DNA of 64,000 nt, from NCBI RefSeq assembly GCF_015353075.1, contig NZ_CP064188.1, forward strand, positions 558,001 to 622,000, given 5' to 3'. The DNA is from Rhizobium sp. 007 (lineage in GTDB: Bacteria; Pseudomonadota; Alphaproteobacteria; Rhizobiales; Rhizobiaceae). The translations under genes and the position numbers were made by a program. Shown here in pieces: positions 18,495 through 27,029 of the stretch; the stretch's first letter is position 1; every line of letters begins with the position of its first letter. A model generated the notes under the pieces. That model was not told the DNA's origin. It worked only from the letters and a program-made list of their open reading frames with translations, and searched no databases.

Positions 18495-19592
18495 CTAAAA
18501 GGCAAGGGAAAGCTGTGGCTGCTCCGCCGGTGTCTTGAGTACGAGCGAAGCCAGCGTAACGCCGAGAAGCCGAATGCCCTTCCGTACGGGAAAGATCGAT
18601 GGAAGCAACAGATCCATTGTTCGCTCGAGTTCGGCAATTGATGCAAGCGGGGCGGGCCCTGTCTTGCTGCGGGTAATTTGCGTGAAGTCGGAGTATTTCA
18701 CTTTTAAAGTCACCGTTTTTGCGGCGATTCCGTTTGCCTCACAGTAACCCCAGATCTTTTCGATCAGCGGTTGGACGCCGTTGCGAGCAAGCTCATAGGC
18801 ACGAATGTCCTCAGGAAAAGTATCTTCCGCCCCGACCGATTTGCGGACCCGGTCCGGTTTAACTTGTCTTTGGTCGATGCCCCGCGCGATGCCGTAAAAG
18901 TATGGTCCTGACTTTCCGAAATGTTCGAGCAGGAACTCTACGTCTTTGCTGCGGAGGTCAGCGCCTGTTTCAATGCCGAGACGGCGCATCTTCTCGGCCG
19001 TTGCCGGTCCAACCCCATGGAACTTCTTGACCGGCAGCCCCTCGACAAACGAGGGACCGTTCTTCGGGGTGATCACGAACAGTCCGTCGGGTTTGCGCTG
19101 GTCGGATGCCATCTTCGCAAGGAACTTGTTGTAGCTGACGCCGGCCGAGGCCGTCAGGCTGGTCACTGCCTTGATCTTCGCGCGAATCGCTTCCGCGATC
19201 TCCGTTGCGATCTCCATGCCCTTCAAATTCTCAGTCACATCGAGGTAGGCCTCGTCGAGCGACAGGGGCTCGATGATAGGGGTGTATTCGGCGAAGATTT
19301 CACGGATTTGCAGCGAGACCGCCTTGTAAACGTCGAAGCGCGGCTTCACGAAAATCAGGCCCGGGCATTTCCGTTTGGCCGTGATCGAGGGCATTGCGGA
19401 GTGGACGCCGAATTTGCGGGCTTCGTAGCTACGGGCTGCGACCACGCCTCGCGCCGCCGAACCGCCGACGGCGACGGGCATGCCGCGAAGGTCCGGATTG
19501 TCCCGTTGCTCCACGGAGAAGGCATCCATGTCGATATGGATAATCTTGCGCGGACGCTCCGGCCGCAGGTTATCGTCAGCGGCAGTCATCAT
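18495..19592 (-). CDS. dinB: DNA polymerase IV (Y-family) lacking the steric-gate residue
   Basis: The 365-residue protein matches DinB throughout: KIIHIDMDAF at the first catalytic motif, PLSLDEAYLDVT with the second acidic pair, SAGVSYNKFLAKMASDQRKPDG, the HhH segment KFHGVGPATAEKMRRLGIETGADL and a little-finger domain. In relatives the first motif reads MDAFYASVEQ; here it reads MDAFSVEQ, so two residues, including the tyrosine steric gate, are missing by an in-frame six-base deletion near 19518. Translesion synthesis with altered sugar selection, or a dead enzyme, is the consequence. No LexA box was seen upstream. Confidence 0.92.
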   Translation of the reverse strand: MMTAADDNLRPERPRKIIHIDMDAFSVEQRDNPDLRGMPVAVGGSAARGVVAARSYEARKFGVHSAMPSITAKRKCPGLIFVKPRFDVYKAVSLQIREIFAEYTPIIEPLSLDEAYLDVTENLKGMEIATEIAEAIRAKIKAVTSLTASAGVSYNKFLAKMASDQRKPDGLFVITPKNGPSFVEGLPVKKFHGVGPATAEKMRRLGIETGADLRSKDVEFLLEHFGKSGPYFYGIARGIDQRQVKPDRVRKSVGAEDTFPEDIRAYELARNGVQPLIEKIWGYCEANGIAAKTVTLKVKYSDFTQITRSKTGPAPLASIAELERTMDLLLPSIFPVRKGIRLLGVTLASLVLKTPAEQPQLSLAF

Positions 19593-20277
19593 GGGTCGAT
19601 CGCCGGCTCCGTATTGACGATGATGTGATAGATGACCGGTGCGAAAGCAGGGCCGGCCCGCCGGCTCATTGCGATGTTGCAGGCATTGGACATGCGTTGG
19701 TCATCGACTCAGAATTCCTCGGACGAAACTTCCAGCATCTGGCGTTCACATTCAAGTCTGCTCGTTAAGAGAAGGACGATATCAGCTAAGTGTAGGACGA
19801 ATAACTGCGCGCTGTCAGTGACGCCGGCGCCGGAGTGTCTCGCTGACCCCATATCCTGAGATCACCCGTTTGCGCGATCGGACCGGCCGAGCTCATTGGC
19901 ATATTTGTAGACGAGGCGCATTCTTCACGCCCGGGCGAGCCGATCATGCGACCGCGCCGGACATCGATGCGTTGGCAATCTCGTCGGAATTTTCGGCGAA
20001 ATGAAGAACCGGAGGATTGCAGAGCCTTCTGAATGGTTCATTCTAAACTTCGGGTCTGCTCCACTATACCCGATGATTAAGGGGGTTAAACCTCACGCAT
20101 GATAGAAAGGTCCGAGCTTTCCGCCCATTGTCGGCAGCGATCCAATGGATCCCAGACCCAAGCTCGGCCGCGACCTGATCATAGCCGTCCAAGCCTTAGT
20201 CTATGAACGATCGCGGCCTTGGCGTTCGCAATCAAGTGAAACACCAGACCCTTAGGGTCCCAGAAGGGAGGAATACT
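19593..20277. other. Intergenic stretch without a recognisable gene
   Basis: About 685 bases between divergent genes. No frame resembles a known family and no repeat was found. It must contain the promoters of dinB and of the oxidoreductase at 20278. Confidence 0.4.
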
Positions 20278-21030
20278 ATGAAAATAGTCGTCATCGGTGG
20301 TACCGGCCTCATTGGGTCAAAGACCGTCACACGCTTGCGTGCCAGAGGCCACGAAGTGCTCGCAGCTTCGCCGAATTCAGGCGTCAACACGCTGACGGGA
20401 GAAGGCCTGCCGGAGGCGCTCGCTGGAGCCGAAGTGGTCGTTGACCTGGCCAATTCGCCCTCGTTTGAAGACAAGGCCGTACTCGAGTTCTTCGAGACGG
20501 CCGGCAAAAACCTGCTCGCAGCGGAAGCCAAGGCTGGTGTGAAGCACCACATCGCGCTTTCGGTCGTAGGTACAGAGCGTCTCCAGGAGAGCGGCTACTT
20601 CCGTGGCAAACTGGCTCAAGAAAAGCTCATCAAGGCCTCGCCGATCCCTTACTCGATCGTGCAGTCCACCCAGTTCATGGAATTCCTGAAGGGTATCGCC
20701 GATTCCAGCACCGTCGGTACGATCGTTCATCTCTCCCCGGCTTACGTTCAGCCGATCGCATCTGACGACGTGGCCGATACGATGACGGACGTCGCGCTCG
20801 GTCGGCCTGTGAACGGGACACTCGAAATCGCAGGTCCGGAGCGTGTTCGTTTGAGCGAGTTCGTCGGCCGCTACCTAAAAGCAATGAACGATCCGCGAAC
20901 GATTGAGGCGGATGTCCATGCCCGTTACTTCGGCGCCGAGCTGAATGACCAGTCGCTTGTGCCTTTGGGTGAGGCTCGTCTCGGCAAGATCGGCTTCGAA
21001 GATTGGTTCCGTCAATCCCAGCAGGCATGA
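20278..21030 (+). CDS. NAD(P)-binding atypical short-chain oxidoreductase (NmrA-like)
   Basis: The 250-residue protein starts MKIVVIGGTGLIGSKTVTRLRARGHEV, a Rossmann fold with the GGTGxxG nucleotide motif at 7-13. VKHHIALSVVGTERLQESGYFRGKLAQEKLIKASPIPYSIVQST is typical of atypical SDR proteins that lack the usual Tyr-x3-Lys pair in its standard place. The start follows a GGGAGGAAT site. The cupin gene starts 86 bases downstream on the same strand, so the two may form an operon. The substrate is unknown. Confidence 0.85.
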   Translation: MKIVVIGGTGLIGSKTVTRLRARGHEVLAASPNSGVNTLTGEGLPEALAGAEVVVDLANSPSFEDKAVLEFFETAGKNLLAAEAKAGVKHHIALSVVGTERLQESGYFRGKLAQEKLIKASPIPYSIVQSTQFMEFLKGIADSSTVGTIVHLSPAYVQPIASDDVADTMTDVALGRPVNGTLEIAGPERVRLSEFVGRYLKAMNDPRTIEADVHARYFGAELNDQSLVPLGEARLGKIGFEDWFRQSQQA

Positions 21031-21116
21031 CAAGTCAGCGCATGATCCGTCGGCAGTGGATAGGCGATCTGGCCACAACCCTGCTTGATGTAGATAAAAC
21101 CGAAGGAAACACCAAG

Positions 21117-21533
21117 ATGATCAGAAGATTATTACTCACTGCAGCCTTTGCCCTTTCATCAACGATGGCCTCCTTTGCGGGTGACGCTCACAACGAGGCG
21201 AAGGTCACTCTGGTGTACGAACACGAGTTACCGAATGTTCCTGGCAAAAGCATCAAAGGTGTCTTGGTCGAATACGGCCCTGGTGGGTCATCGGCTGCAC
21301 ATACGCATCCCAATTCGGCATTTATCTATGCAACGGTCCTCGAAGGGGCCATGAAAAGTCAGGTTAACGACGGCCCGATCAAAACCTACCGGGCCGGCGA
21401 GAGTTTTTCGGAATTTCCGGGAGACCGTCACGGAGTGAGTGAAAACGCCAGCAAAACTGAACCTATGCGTCTCCTCGCAGTGTTCGTCGTGGATACGGAC
21501 GCAAAGGAGCTCGTTCTTCCGTATCACCAATAA
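21117..21533 (+). CDS. Exported cupin domain protein
   Basis: The 138-residue product carries a signal peptide (MIRRLLLTAAFALSSTMASFAGDA) and a single cupin: GVLVEYGPGGSSAAHTHPNSAFIYATVLEGAMKSQVNDGPIKTYRAGESFSEFPGDRHGVSENASKTEPMRLLAVFV. The motif-1 histidines (HTHP) and Glu/Gly of LEG, and motif-2 PGDRHG, fit metal binding. Cupins of this kind are dioxygenase-like or sensory. It follows the NAD(P)-binding oxidoreductase and likely shares its transcript. Confidence 0.82.
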   Translation: MIRRLLLTAAFALSSTMASFAGDAHNEAKVTLVYEHELPNVPGKSIKGVLVEYGPGGSSAAHTHPNSAFIYATVLEGAMKSQVNDGPIKTYRAGESFSEFPGDRHGVSENASKTEPMRLLAVFVVDTDAKELVLPYHQ

Positions 21534-21865
21534 ATGTGAGAGGGCGAGGATACACCGATCGCCACATCTTCGGCGGTCGGATCGACTGTTTAGGGGCTGG
21601 CAATTGTAAGACGTGGGTCGCTGTCGTTTTTCTCAGTACGGCAAGCAAGCCGGAGGGGAGCGTAACATCCGCCGCGATCACTCCAGTGATGCCTTACCGA
21701 CACCATAAGAGTTGTTGCTCAAATGGTTTGCACACCAGGCACAGGTAGGCTCGCCTGACATTCAGCGAAACACTCGAGGCATCCCTCACGACTGCCTAGG
21801 CGCGGGGTGTCTTGGAAACCCAAGGTGAGCGGCCCGAGACCCAGAACCACAGAGGATGTTGTCAT

Positions 21866-22258
21866 ATGATCACCGACGAAACCGGATCTTATTTCGGTGC
21901 TCTGTTGACTTACGACACGCTGCTTCAGAGCGCTGGTACACGCGTGGCCACCCAGACGTTTTCCGATTGGCTTTACCAATCAATGGCCGGCAGCGGCTCC
22001 GCGAGGCTTTGTTATATCGCCTTCTTCATCGTCGCATTGCCCCTGCTTGGCCTGATCGAGACGCCGTGCCGGCTGCCGAACTCAATAGCCGAAGCTGTCC
22101 CTGAGGGGAGCCAGGCCGGATCATACCGAAGACCACCCTCCTTGCCCGACATCGCGGGCCGGGAGCGTCACGCCGAGTGGAAAACCGTCCCCTTATTAGA
22201 AAGGAGACGGCTATTTTCTTATCAGGCCAGGAAGTTTCTCGGCGGATGCCCGCTTTAA
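21866..22258 (+). CDS. Doubtful open reading frame with one hydrophobic segment
   Basis: A frame of about 130 residues begins MITDETGSYFGALLTYDTLLQSAG and has one hydrophobic stretch (LCYIAFFIVALPLLGLIE), after which it is basic and low in family-like features. I do not recognise it. It could be the tail of a decayed transporter. Its 3' end reaches the convergent glycine-zipper gene. It is kept only because of the span and the open length. Confidence 0.2.
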   Translation: MITDETGSYFGALLTYDTLLQSAGTRVATQTFSDWLYQSMAGSGSARLCYIAFFIVALPLLGLIETPCRLPNSIAEAVPEGSQAGSYRRPPSLPDIAGRERHAEWKTVPLLERRRLFSYQARKFLGGCPL

Positions 22259-22512
22259 CGGCAACGGGCCTCATAGCGGCGACCATAGCGATCACGATAG
22301 ATGCAGTAGCCACGGTGCTCCGTCGAGCGTCCGATCAAAGCGCCGACCAGCCCGCCTGCCACAGCACCAACAGCAGCACCGCCCCAACTATTGGTGACGA
22401 CACCACCGATGATGGCGCCGGATCCGGCGCCGATCGCGGTCCCTTGTTCGGTCGCTGTACAGGATGCCAAGGTACCTACCAATGCACTGACAAGAACGAT
22501 TTTTTTCATCAT
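22255..22512 (-). CDS. Glycine-zipper lipoprotein
   Basis: This 85-residue protein starts with a lipoprotein signal (MMKKIVLVSALVGTLASC, lipobox LASC, Cys 18). The body is a glycine zipper: GTAIGAGSGAIIGGVVTNSWGGAAVGAVAGGLVGALIG. It ends in a basic tail (CIYRDRYGRRYEARCR). Such proteins are small outer-membrane lipoproteins, often stress-induced, like OsmB or the Rick_17kDa/YMGG group. A GGAAG site precedes the first ATG. No clear operon partner exists. Confidence 0.85.
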   Translation of the reverse strand: MMKKIVLVSALVGTLASCTATEQGTAIGAGSGAIIGGVVTNSWGGAAVGAVAGGLVGALIGRSTEHRGYCIYRDRYGRRYEARCR

Positions 22513-22925
22513 TTTGGTTGCTTCCTAAATTCAATTTTTCGAACGACAGAAAGCAGATAGCCCGAGCATCCATGGAAGTCCAGAATCCAAGGCCGAGCCA
22601 GGAGATGCCGGCGTCCCTGCAAAAAAGGGGGCCTTCCCAGCGGCGGGCCGGGAAAGCCCTTAACCTTTCGCGCGGCTTACCGAATCCGTGCGCGTCAGGC
22701 CGCCCACAACATGGATCAAGCTTGCGGCAAAGAACATTGGACCGAAGCCTGAAAGTGGCTGGACTTTGGTCTTAGTTTATCATTCAATTTCCATCAGAAT
22801 GGAGCGAAGTACGCGTTCCGGCGCCCCGATAATTGTCTCTCGCCCTGTTGGGGAGTGGTTGGCCGAGGGGAAATTCCTAATCTCATCGCTGCGTTACGGA
22901 ATGGCGCGGGACAAAGATCCGGCGA

Positions 22926-23213
22926 CGGACATACCCCGAACACGTGCGCCGCATTCTTGAGGCGGCCGGATTTCGGGAGATTACCATCCAGTCGCACGAT
23001 GAAAAGGTATCGAGCGGCGATCTCGACGCAATGACCTGGGTGCTCCTGAAAGTTGGGCCGCTCGGAAAGCTCATTCGCGAGAACCCCGTCCTGCAAGTGG
23101 CGGCCGAGCCTTTGTTGCGTGAGGCGCTGGCTGCCTTGGCCGACCCCTCCAGGGTGCAGCTTTTGGCTTCAATCGGGATCGTGACAGCGCGAGCCGGAGC
23201 AGCGACCCGGTAA
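22926..23213 (+). pseudogene. SAM-dependent methyltransferase, 3' remnant
   Basis: The frame reads TYPEHVRRILEAAGFREITIQSHDEKVSSGDLDAMTWVLLKVGPLGKLIRENPVLQVAAEPLLREALAALADPSRV, the typical tail of a UbiE-like class I methyltransferase. The tail normally follows the Rossmann domain with its GxGxG motif. The upstream sequence lacks that catalytic core in any frame. The gene is therefore a truncated remnant of about 95 codons. Confidence 0.6.
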
Positions 23214-23434
23214 TGAGCCTCCTGCCATTCAGAAAGCGTCGCTATTTACGGGCCGCGCGATGTCCGTTTCGGGCGGCGTAATGCGGAATATGACAATCCG
23301 GCAAGAATCCTCTCGTCGTCGGACCACGATAGAGGTATCTTATCTGCTCGCGACCATCGAAAAATCGAAATAAAATCGATCTGCGCATGTGACGGATCGC
23401 CGATGTCGTTGGCCAGTCTAAATGGAGGCTGAGA

Positions 23435-23917
23435 TTGAGCACCGCGTTCACCAAGGAAGAAAGTGCCGAAACGGCTTCGGAAACTCTGCTGCCCGACCGT
23501 CCGATTTCGCCTCACCCGAACCTGGTTACTGAAGCGGGATTGAAGGGCTTGGATTTGCAGCGCCAAAAAGCTCGTGAAGCCTACGATGCCGCAAGTACAA
23601 TCGAAGACGTGAATGAACGGCGGCGGCAGGCAGCAATCCCCTTGCGTGACATGCGTTACTTTAGCGAAAGAATTCGCACGGCGCAGGTGGTCCCTGACCC
23701 TGCTTCATTTGACATTGTTGCGTTCGGGAGCACGGTAACCTTCCGTCGCGACGACGGGCGCGTGCAGAAATATCGCCTCGTTGGAGAAGATGAAGCTGAT
23801 CCGAAGTCCGGGTCAATTTCCTTCGCATCCCCTGTAGGAACGTCTCTAATGGGCAAATCTATTGGAGACATAGTCAATGTAGGTGATCAAGAGCTTGAGA
23901 TCCTTGCCATCTCCTAG
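23435..23917 (+). CDS. GreA/GreB family elongation factor-like protein
   Basis: The 160-residue protein has a helical amino-terminal half (LDLQRQKAREAYDAASTIEDVNERRRQAAIPLRDMRYFSERI) and a GreA_GreB carboxy-terminal FKBP-like domain: FGSTVTFRRDDGRVQKYRLVGEDEADPKSGSISFASPVGTSLMGKSIGD. The Gre coiled coil that enters the RNA polymerase channel is shorter here and its acidic tip is not obvious, so it may be a Gre paralogue of the kind that modulates rather than rescues transcription. A TTG start at 23435 follows a GGAGG site. Confidence 0.85.
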   Translation: MSTAFTKEESAETASETLLPDRPISPHPNLVTEAGLKGLDLQRQKAREAYDAASTIEDVNERRRQAAIPLRDMRYFSERIRTAQVVPDPASFDIVAFGSTVTFRRDDGRVQKYRLVGEDEADPKSGSISFASPVGTSLMGKSIGDIVNVGDQELEILAIS

Positions 23918-24179
23918 AGAAGTTACGCCCTCCCAATGTCCAATCGCAAGGGACAGCTAGCTACTGGCTGGAGCGACAGTTTCTTCTAAGAAGCGAGCCT
24001 AAGGCCAAGAAGCACCATTCCGATACGCCGAACCTTCCTGCCAAGCAATGAGGCCGGGCGACGGGAAAACGCGCCGAAGGCCCTCGCTCATAGACCAAAG
24101 AACGGAAAATTTCTGAATTGCCCAAGTCGCAGAACGGCGCTGCGCAGGAAAGCGTGCATGAAGTCGGTGGCCGCCTGGG

Positions 24180-24282
24180 TGCGGATTCCGACGTGAAGCC
24201 GGCCGCCATTCCGATCAAAGACCGGCCACCATTCCGATTTGAAGCCGGCCACCATTCCAATCAAAGACCGGCCAGTTTTCGG
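24180..24282. repeat. IS21 left-end multiple terminal repeats
   Basis: Four related units of the type GATTCCGA-N-AAGCCGGCC or CCATTCCGATC-AAAGACCGGCC follow one another here. They mirror the repeats of the right end and are the likely transposase-binding sites. Confidence 0.8.
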
Positions 24283-24349
24283 CACTGAACATTCCCCCTG
24301 GGTCAGCAACTTTGGCATCAAATGCCCCACGATAAACGTGGAGATTTTG

Positions 24350-25885
24350 ATGCCGGCAAAGAGAAGGCTGACCATGAGACAGTTACGACAAATGCTGCGG
24401 CTTGCCGGAAGCGGGACCAGTTCCCGCGAGATTGCGGTCGTATTGGGAATTGCACGAAGTACGGTGCAGGATAACCTTCAGCGCGCAGCAGCAATTGGAT
24501 TGAGCTGGCCCTTGCCGGGCGAACTCACTGACGATGCGCTCGAGAACAAACTCTTCGCTCGCAACGGCATCAAACAGGGCACGAGACGACGCACCGAACC
24601 GAACTGGGCCGATCTTGCCGTCGAGCTCAAAAAGCCAGGCGTCACCTTGCTCATTCTCTGGGAGGAGTATCGTGGGTCGCACCCCGAAGGATACGGCTAC
24701 AGCCGCTTCTGCGAACTCTTTCGTAGCTTCGAACAGCGACTTTCGCCGACGATGCGCCAGGAGCATGCGGCCGGCGACAAGGTCTTCGTTGACTATTCCG
24801 GCAAGAAGATCCCGATCGTTGATCGCAAGACCGGTGAGATCCGCGAGGCGGAGATCTTCGTGGCAGTGCTCGGTGCCTCCAGTTTCACCTATGCCGAAGC
24901 GACCTGGACGCAAACACTCCCCGACTGGATTGGCTCGCATGTCCGGATGTTCCGTTTCTTCGGGGGCGTTCCCCGACTGATCGTCCCTGACAATCTGAAG
25001 TCGGGCGTCAGCCGCGCCAGCTTCTACGATCCCGAGATCAATCGCAGCTACGGCATGATGGCATCCCACTACGCCGTTGGTGTTCTTCCGGCACGGCCGC
25101 GACGGCCGAAGGACAAATCGAAAGTCGAGAACGGCGTCCGTTTCGCCCAGTCATGCATTCTGGGGCGTCTGCGCAATCAGACCTTCTTCTCGCTTGCTGA
25201 AGCCAATGCCGCCATTGGCCAGGCACTCGATCGCATCAACGACCACGTCATGCGCCGGCTGGGCGTCAGTCGCCGGCAGCTGTTTGAGAGTGTCGAGCGT
25301 CCCGCACTCGCCAGCCTTCCGGGCGAAGACTACGAATTCGCCGAATGGCGTTTGGTCCGCGTGTCGACGGATTACCACGTCGAGTTCAAGACCTTCTTTT
25401 ATTCCGTGCCGCACAACCTCATTCGCCAGCAGGTCGATCTGAGGGCTACGGCACGCACCATCGAGATCTTCCACCGCGGCAAGCGCATTGCCGTGCATCA
25501 GCGCCGGTATGGCGGCCCTCACCATGGAACTGATCCGGATCATATGCCCAGTTCCCACCGGCGATATGCTGAGTGGACACCGGATCGCTTTCGGCGCTGG
25601 GCCGCATCCATCGGTCCCCAGACCGAAGGTTTGGTCATCGCTGTTCTCGCCAGCCGTCCGCATCCCGAACAGGGCTTCCGAACATGCCTGGGCATCCTGC
25701 GCCTGTTTCGCGATATCACACGCGATCGGGCCGAGGCCGTGTCAGCCCGCGCCGTCGAGATCGGTGGCCTGAACTGCAAGAGCATCGCCTCGCTCATCGC
25801 CAATCACAAGGCCGCACGCCATTCCACCGAACCAACTGCCATTATCGATCACGCCAATCTGCGTGGTCCTGATTACTTTCATTGA
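24350..25885 (+). CDS. istA: IS21 family transposase IstA
   Basis: The 511-residue transposase starts MPAKRRLTMRQLRQMLRLAGSGTSSREIAVVLGIARSTVQDNLQRA with a helix-turn-helix. It then has the DDE integrase core: DKVFVDYSGKKIPIVD, VPDNLKSGVSRAS and KDKSKVENGVRFAQ, which contain the catalytic Asp, Asp and Glu. A Mu-transposase-type carboxy domain follows. The ATG at 24350 was preferred to a longer frame that reads through the terminal repeat. It is followed 12 bases later by istB. Confidence 0.93.
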   Translation: MPAKRRLTMRQLRQMLRLAGSGTSSREIAVVLGIARSTVQDNLQRAAAIGLSWPLPGELTDDALENKLFARNGIKQGTRRRTEPNWADLAVELKKPGVTLLILWEEYRGSHPEGYGYSRFCELFRSFEQRLSPTMRQEHAAGDKVFVDYSGKKIPIVDRKTGEIREAEIFVAVLGASSFTYAEATWTQTLPDWIGSHVRMFRFFGGVPRLIVPDNLKSGVSRASFYDPEINRSYGMMASHYAVGVLPARPRRPKDKSKVENGVRFAQSCILGRLRNQTFFSLAEANAAIGQALDRINDHVMRRLGVSRRQLFESVERPALASLPGEDYEFAEWRLVRVSTDYHVEFKTFFYSVPHNLIRQQVDLRATARTIEIFHRGKRIAVHQRRYGGPHHGTDPDHMPSSHRRYAEWTPDRFRRWAASIGPQTEGLVIAVLASRPHPEQGFRTCLGILRLFRDITRDRAEAVSARAVEIGGLNCKSIASLIANHKAARHSTEPTAIIDHANLRGPDYFH

Positions 25886-25897
25886 GGAGACAAACCT

Positions 25898-26653
25898 ATG
25901 CTGATCAATCCTACTATCGACATGCTGCGTGAACTCGGCCTTTACGGCATGGCCACGGCCTTCCAGGAACTCGATGCGCAATCCGAAGCGCGCGGCCTCG
26001 AGCACGGAGAATGGCTTGCCATACTGCTCGAACGCGAGGCTACCATGCGCCGCCAGAAGCGTTTCGAGGCCCGCGCCAGGGCTGCAAAGCTGCGTCACGA
26101 TGCACAGATCGAGAATGCCGATTTCCGCGCTGCACGCGGCCTCGACCGCAATCTGTTCATGGCGCTTGCCGGCTGCGACTGGATCAGAAAGCATCACAGT
26201 CTTCTTGTCACCGGGCCAGCCGGTGTTGGCAAAAGCTGGCTTGCCTGCGCACTCGGCCACAAGGCATGTCGGGAGGATTTCTCCGTCGCATACCACCGGG
26301 TTCCCCGGCTGTTCGCCACGCTCGCGCTTGCAAGAGGTGACGGGCGATACGGCAGGATCCTCAAATCTCTCGCCAAGACCGACCTTCTCATTCTCGACGA
26401 TTGGGGCCCGGAAAAACTCAACGATGATCAGCGCCGCGATCTCCTTGAGATCATCGAAGATCGCTACGAGCGTCGCTCGACGATCATCACCAGTCAGGTG
26501 CCCTTGGATCGCTGGTACGAGATCATCGCAAACCCGACCCTGGCAGATGCCATCTTGGACCGCCTCGTTCACAACGCCTATCGCATCGATCTCACTGGCG
26601 AGAGCATGCGAAAACAGCGACCACCAATACCGTCCGATACACTCCAAGCTTGA
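25898..26653 (+). CDS. istB: IS21 family helper ATPase IstB
   Basis: The 251-residue AAA+ protein is related to DnaC and helps IstA choose the target. It has Walker A GPAGVGKS at 106-113, Walker B LLILDDWG near 168, and a sensor segment SQVPLDRW. The start follows an AGGAG site right after istA, so both are translated from one message. Length and motifs are complete. Confidence 0.93.
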   Translation: MLINPTIDMLRELGLYGMATAFQELDAQSEARGLEHGEWLAILLEREATMRRQKRFEARARAAKLRHDAQIENADFRAARGLDRNLFMALAGCDWIRKHHSLLVTGPAGVGKSWLACALGHKACREDFSVAYHRVPRLFATLALARGDGRYGRILKSLAKTDLLILDDWGPEKLNDDQRRDLLEIIEDRYERRSTIITSQVPLDRWYEIIANPTLADAILDRLVHNAYRIDLTGESMRKQRPPIPSDTLQA

Positions 26654-26703
26654 CCTGAAACGAAACCCAACCCAAACATCAACGAGACCCAGGATCAGTC
26701 CGG

Positions 26704-26802
26704 AAAATGGCCGGCTTCAAATCGGAATGCTGGCCGGAATGAAATCGGAATGACTGGCCGGCTTCAAATCGGAATCGATGGCCGGCTTCATCGGAATACG
26801 CA
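26704..26802. repeat. IS21 right-end multiple terminal repeats
   Basis: Three or four copies of GGCCGGCTTCAAATCGGAAT or a close variant are arranged inversely to the left-end repeats. The outermost copy ends at CGCA, the right tip of the element. Confidence 0.8.
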
Positions 26803-27029
26803 CGCCTGGGATCGGTGAGATTGTTGATCATACCTTCACGCATGGCTGCGGCGACCACGGGAAGTGGCCGATCCTGAGCCAATTTTGGCATTTGCTCTAT
26901 CGCTACAAATGGGGTGGGATGGCATTCACCGGAATGCAGGTCCTATTGCACATCAATTTCAAGCGTACGCAGACCAACGACGCGGCGTCCCGTCATCTCG
27001 AGGATGAAATCCGTCCGCGCCGTAATGAC

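Larger units (their letters stand above)
24180..26802 (+). mobile_element. Complete IS21-family insertion sequence
   Basis: The element begins TGCGGATTCCG at 24180 and ends with the matching inverted end CGGAATACGCA at 26802, with TG/CA tips as in IS21. It is flanked by an exact 8-base direct repeat CGCCTGGG at 24172-24179 and 26803-26810. It carries istA and istB-type genes in one operon. The ends hold several copies of a terminal repeat. The length of 2,623 bases is normal. Because the duplication is intact and both genes are open, it should be active and recently inserted. Confidence 0.93.

Noticed and set aside
18921..19628. Long plus-strand open frame (235 codons)
   Set aside because: It is antisense to dinB, with no recognisable domain.
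26803..27029. Gene interrupted by the IS21 element
   Set aside because: Joining the flanks across one target copy gives no recognisable protein, so no interrupted gene can be claimed.
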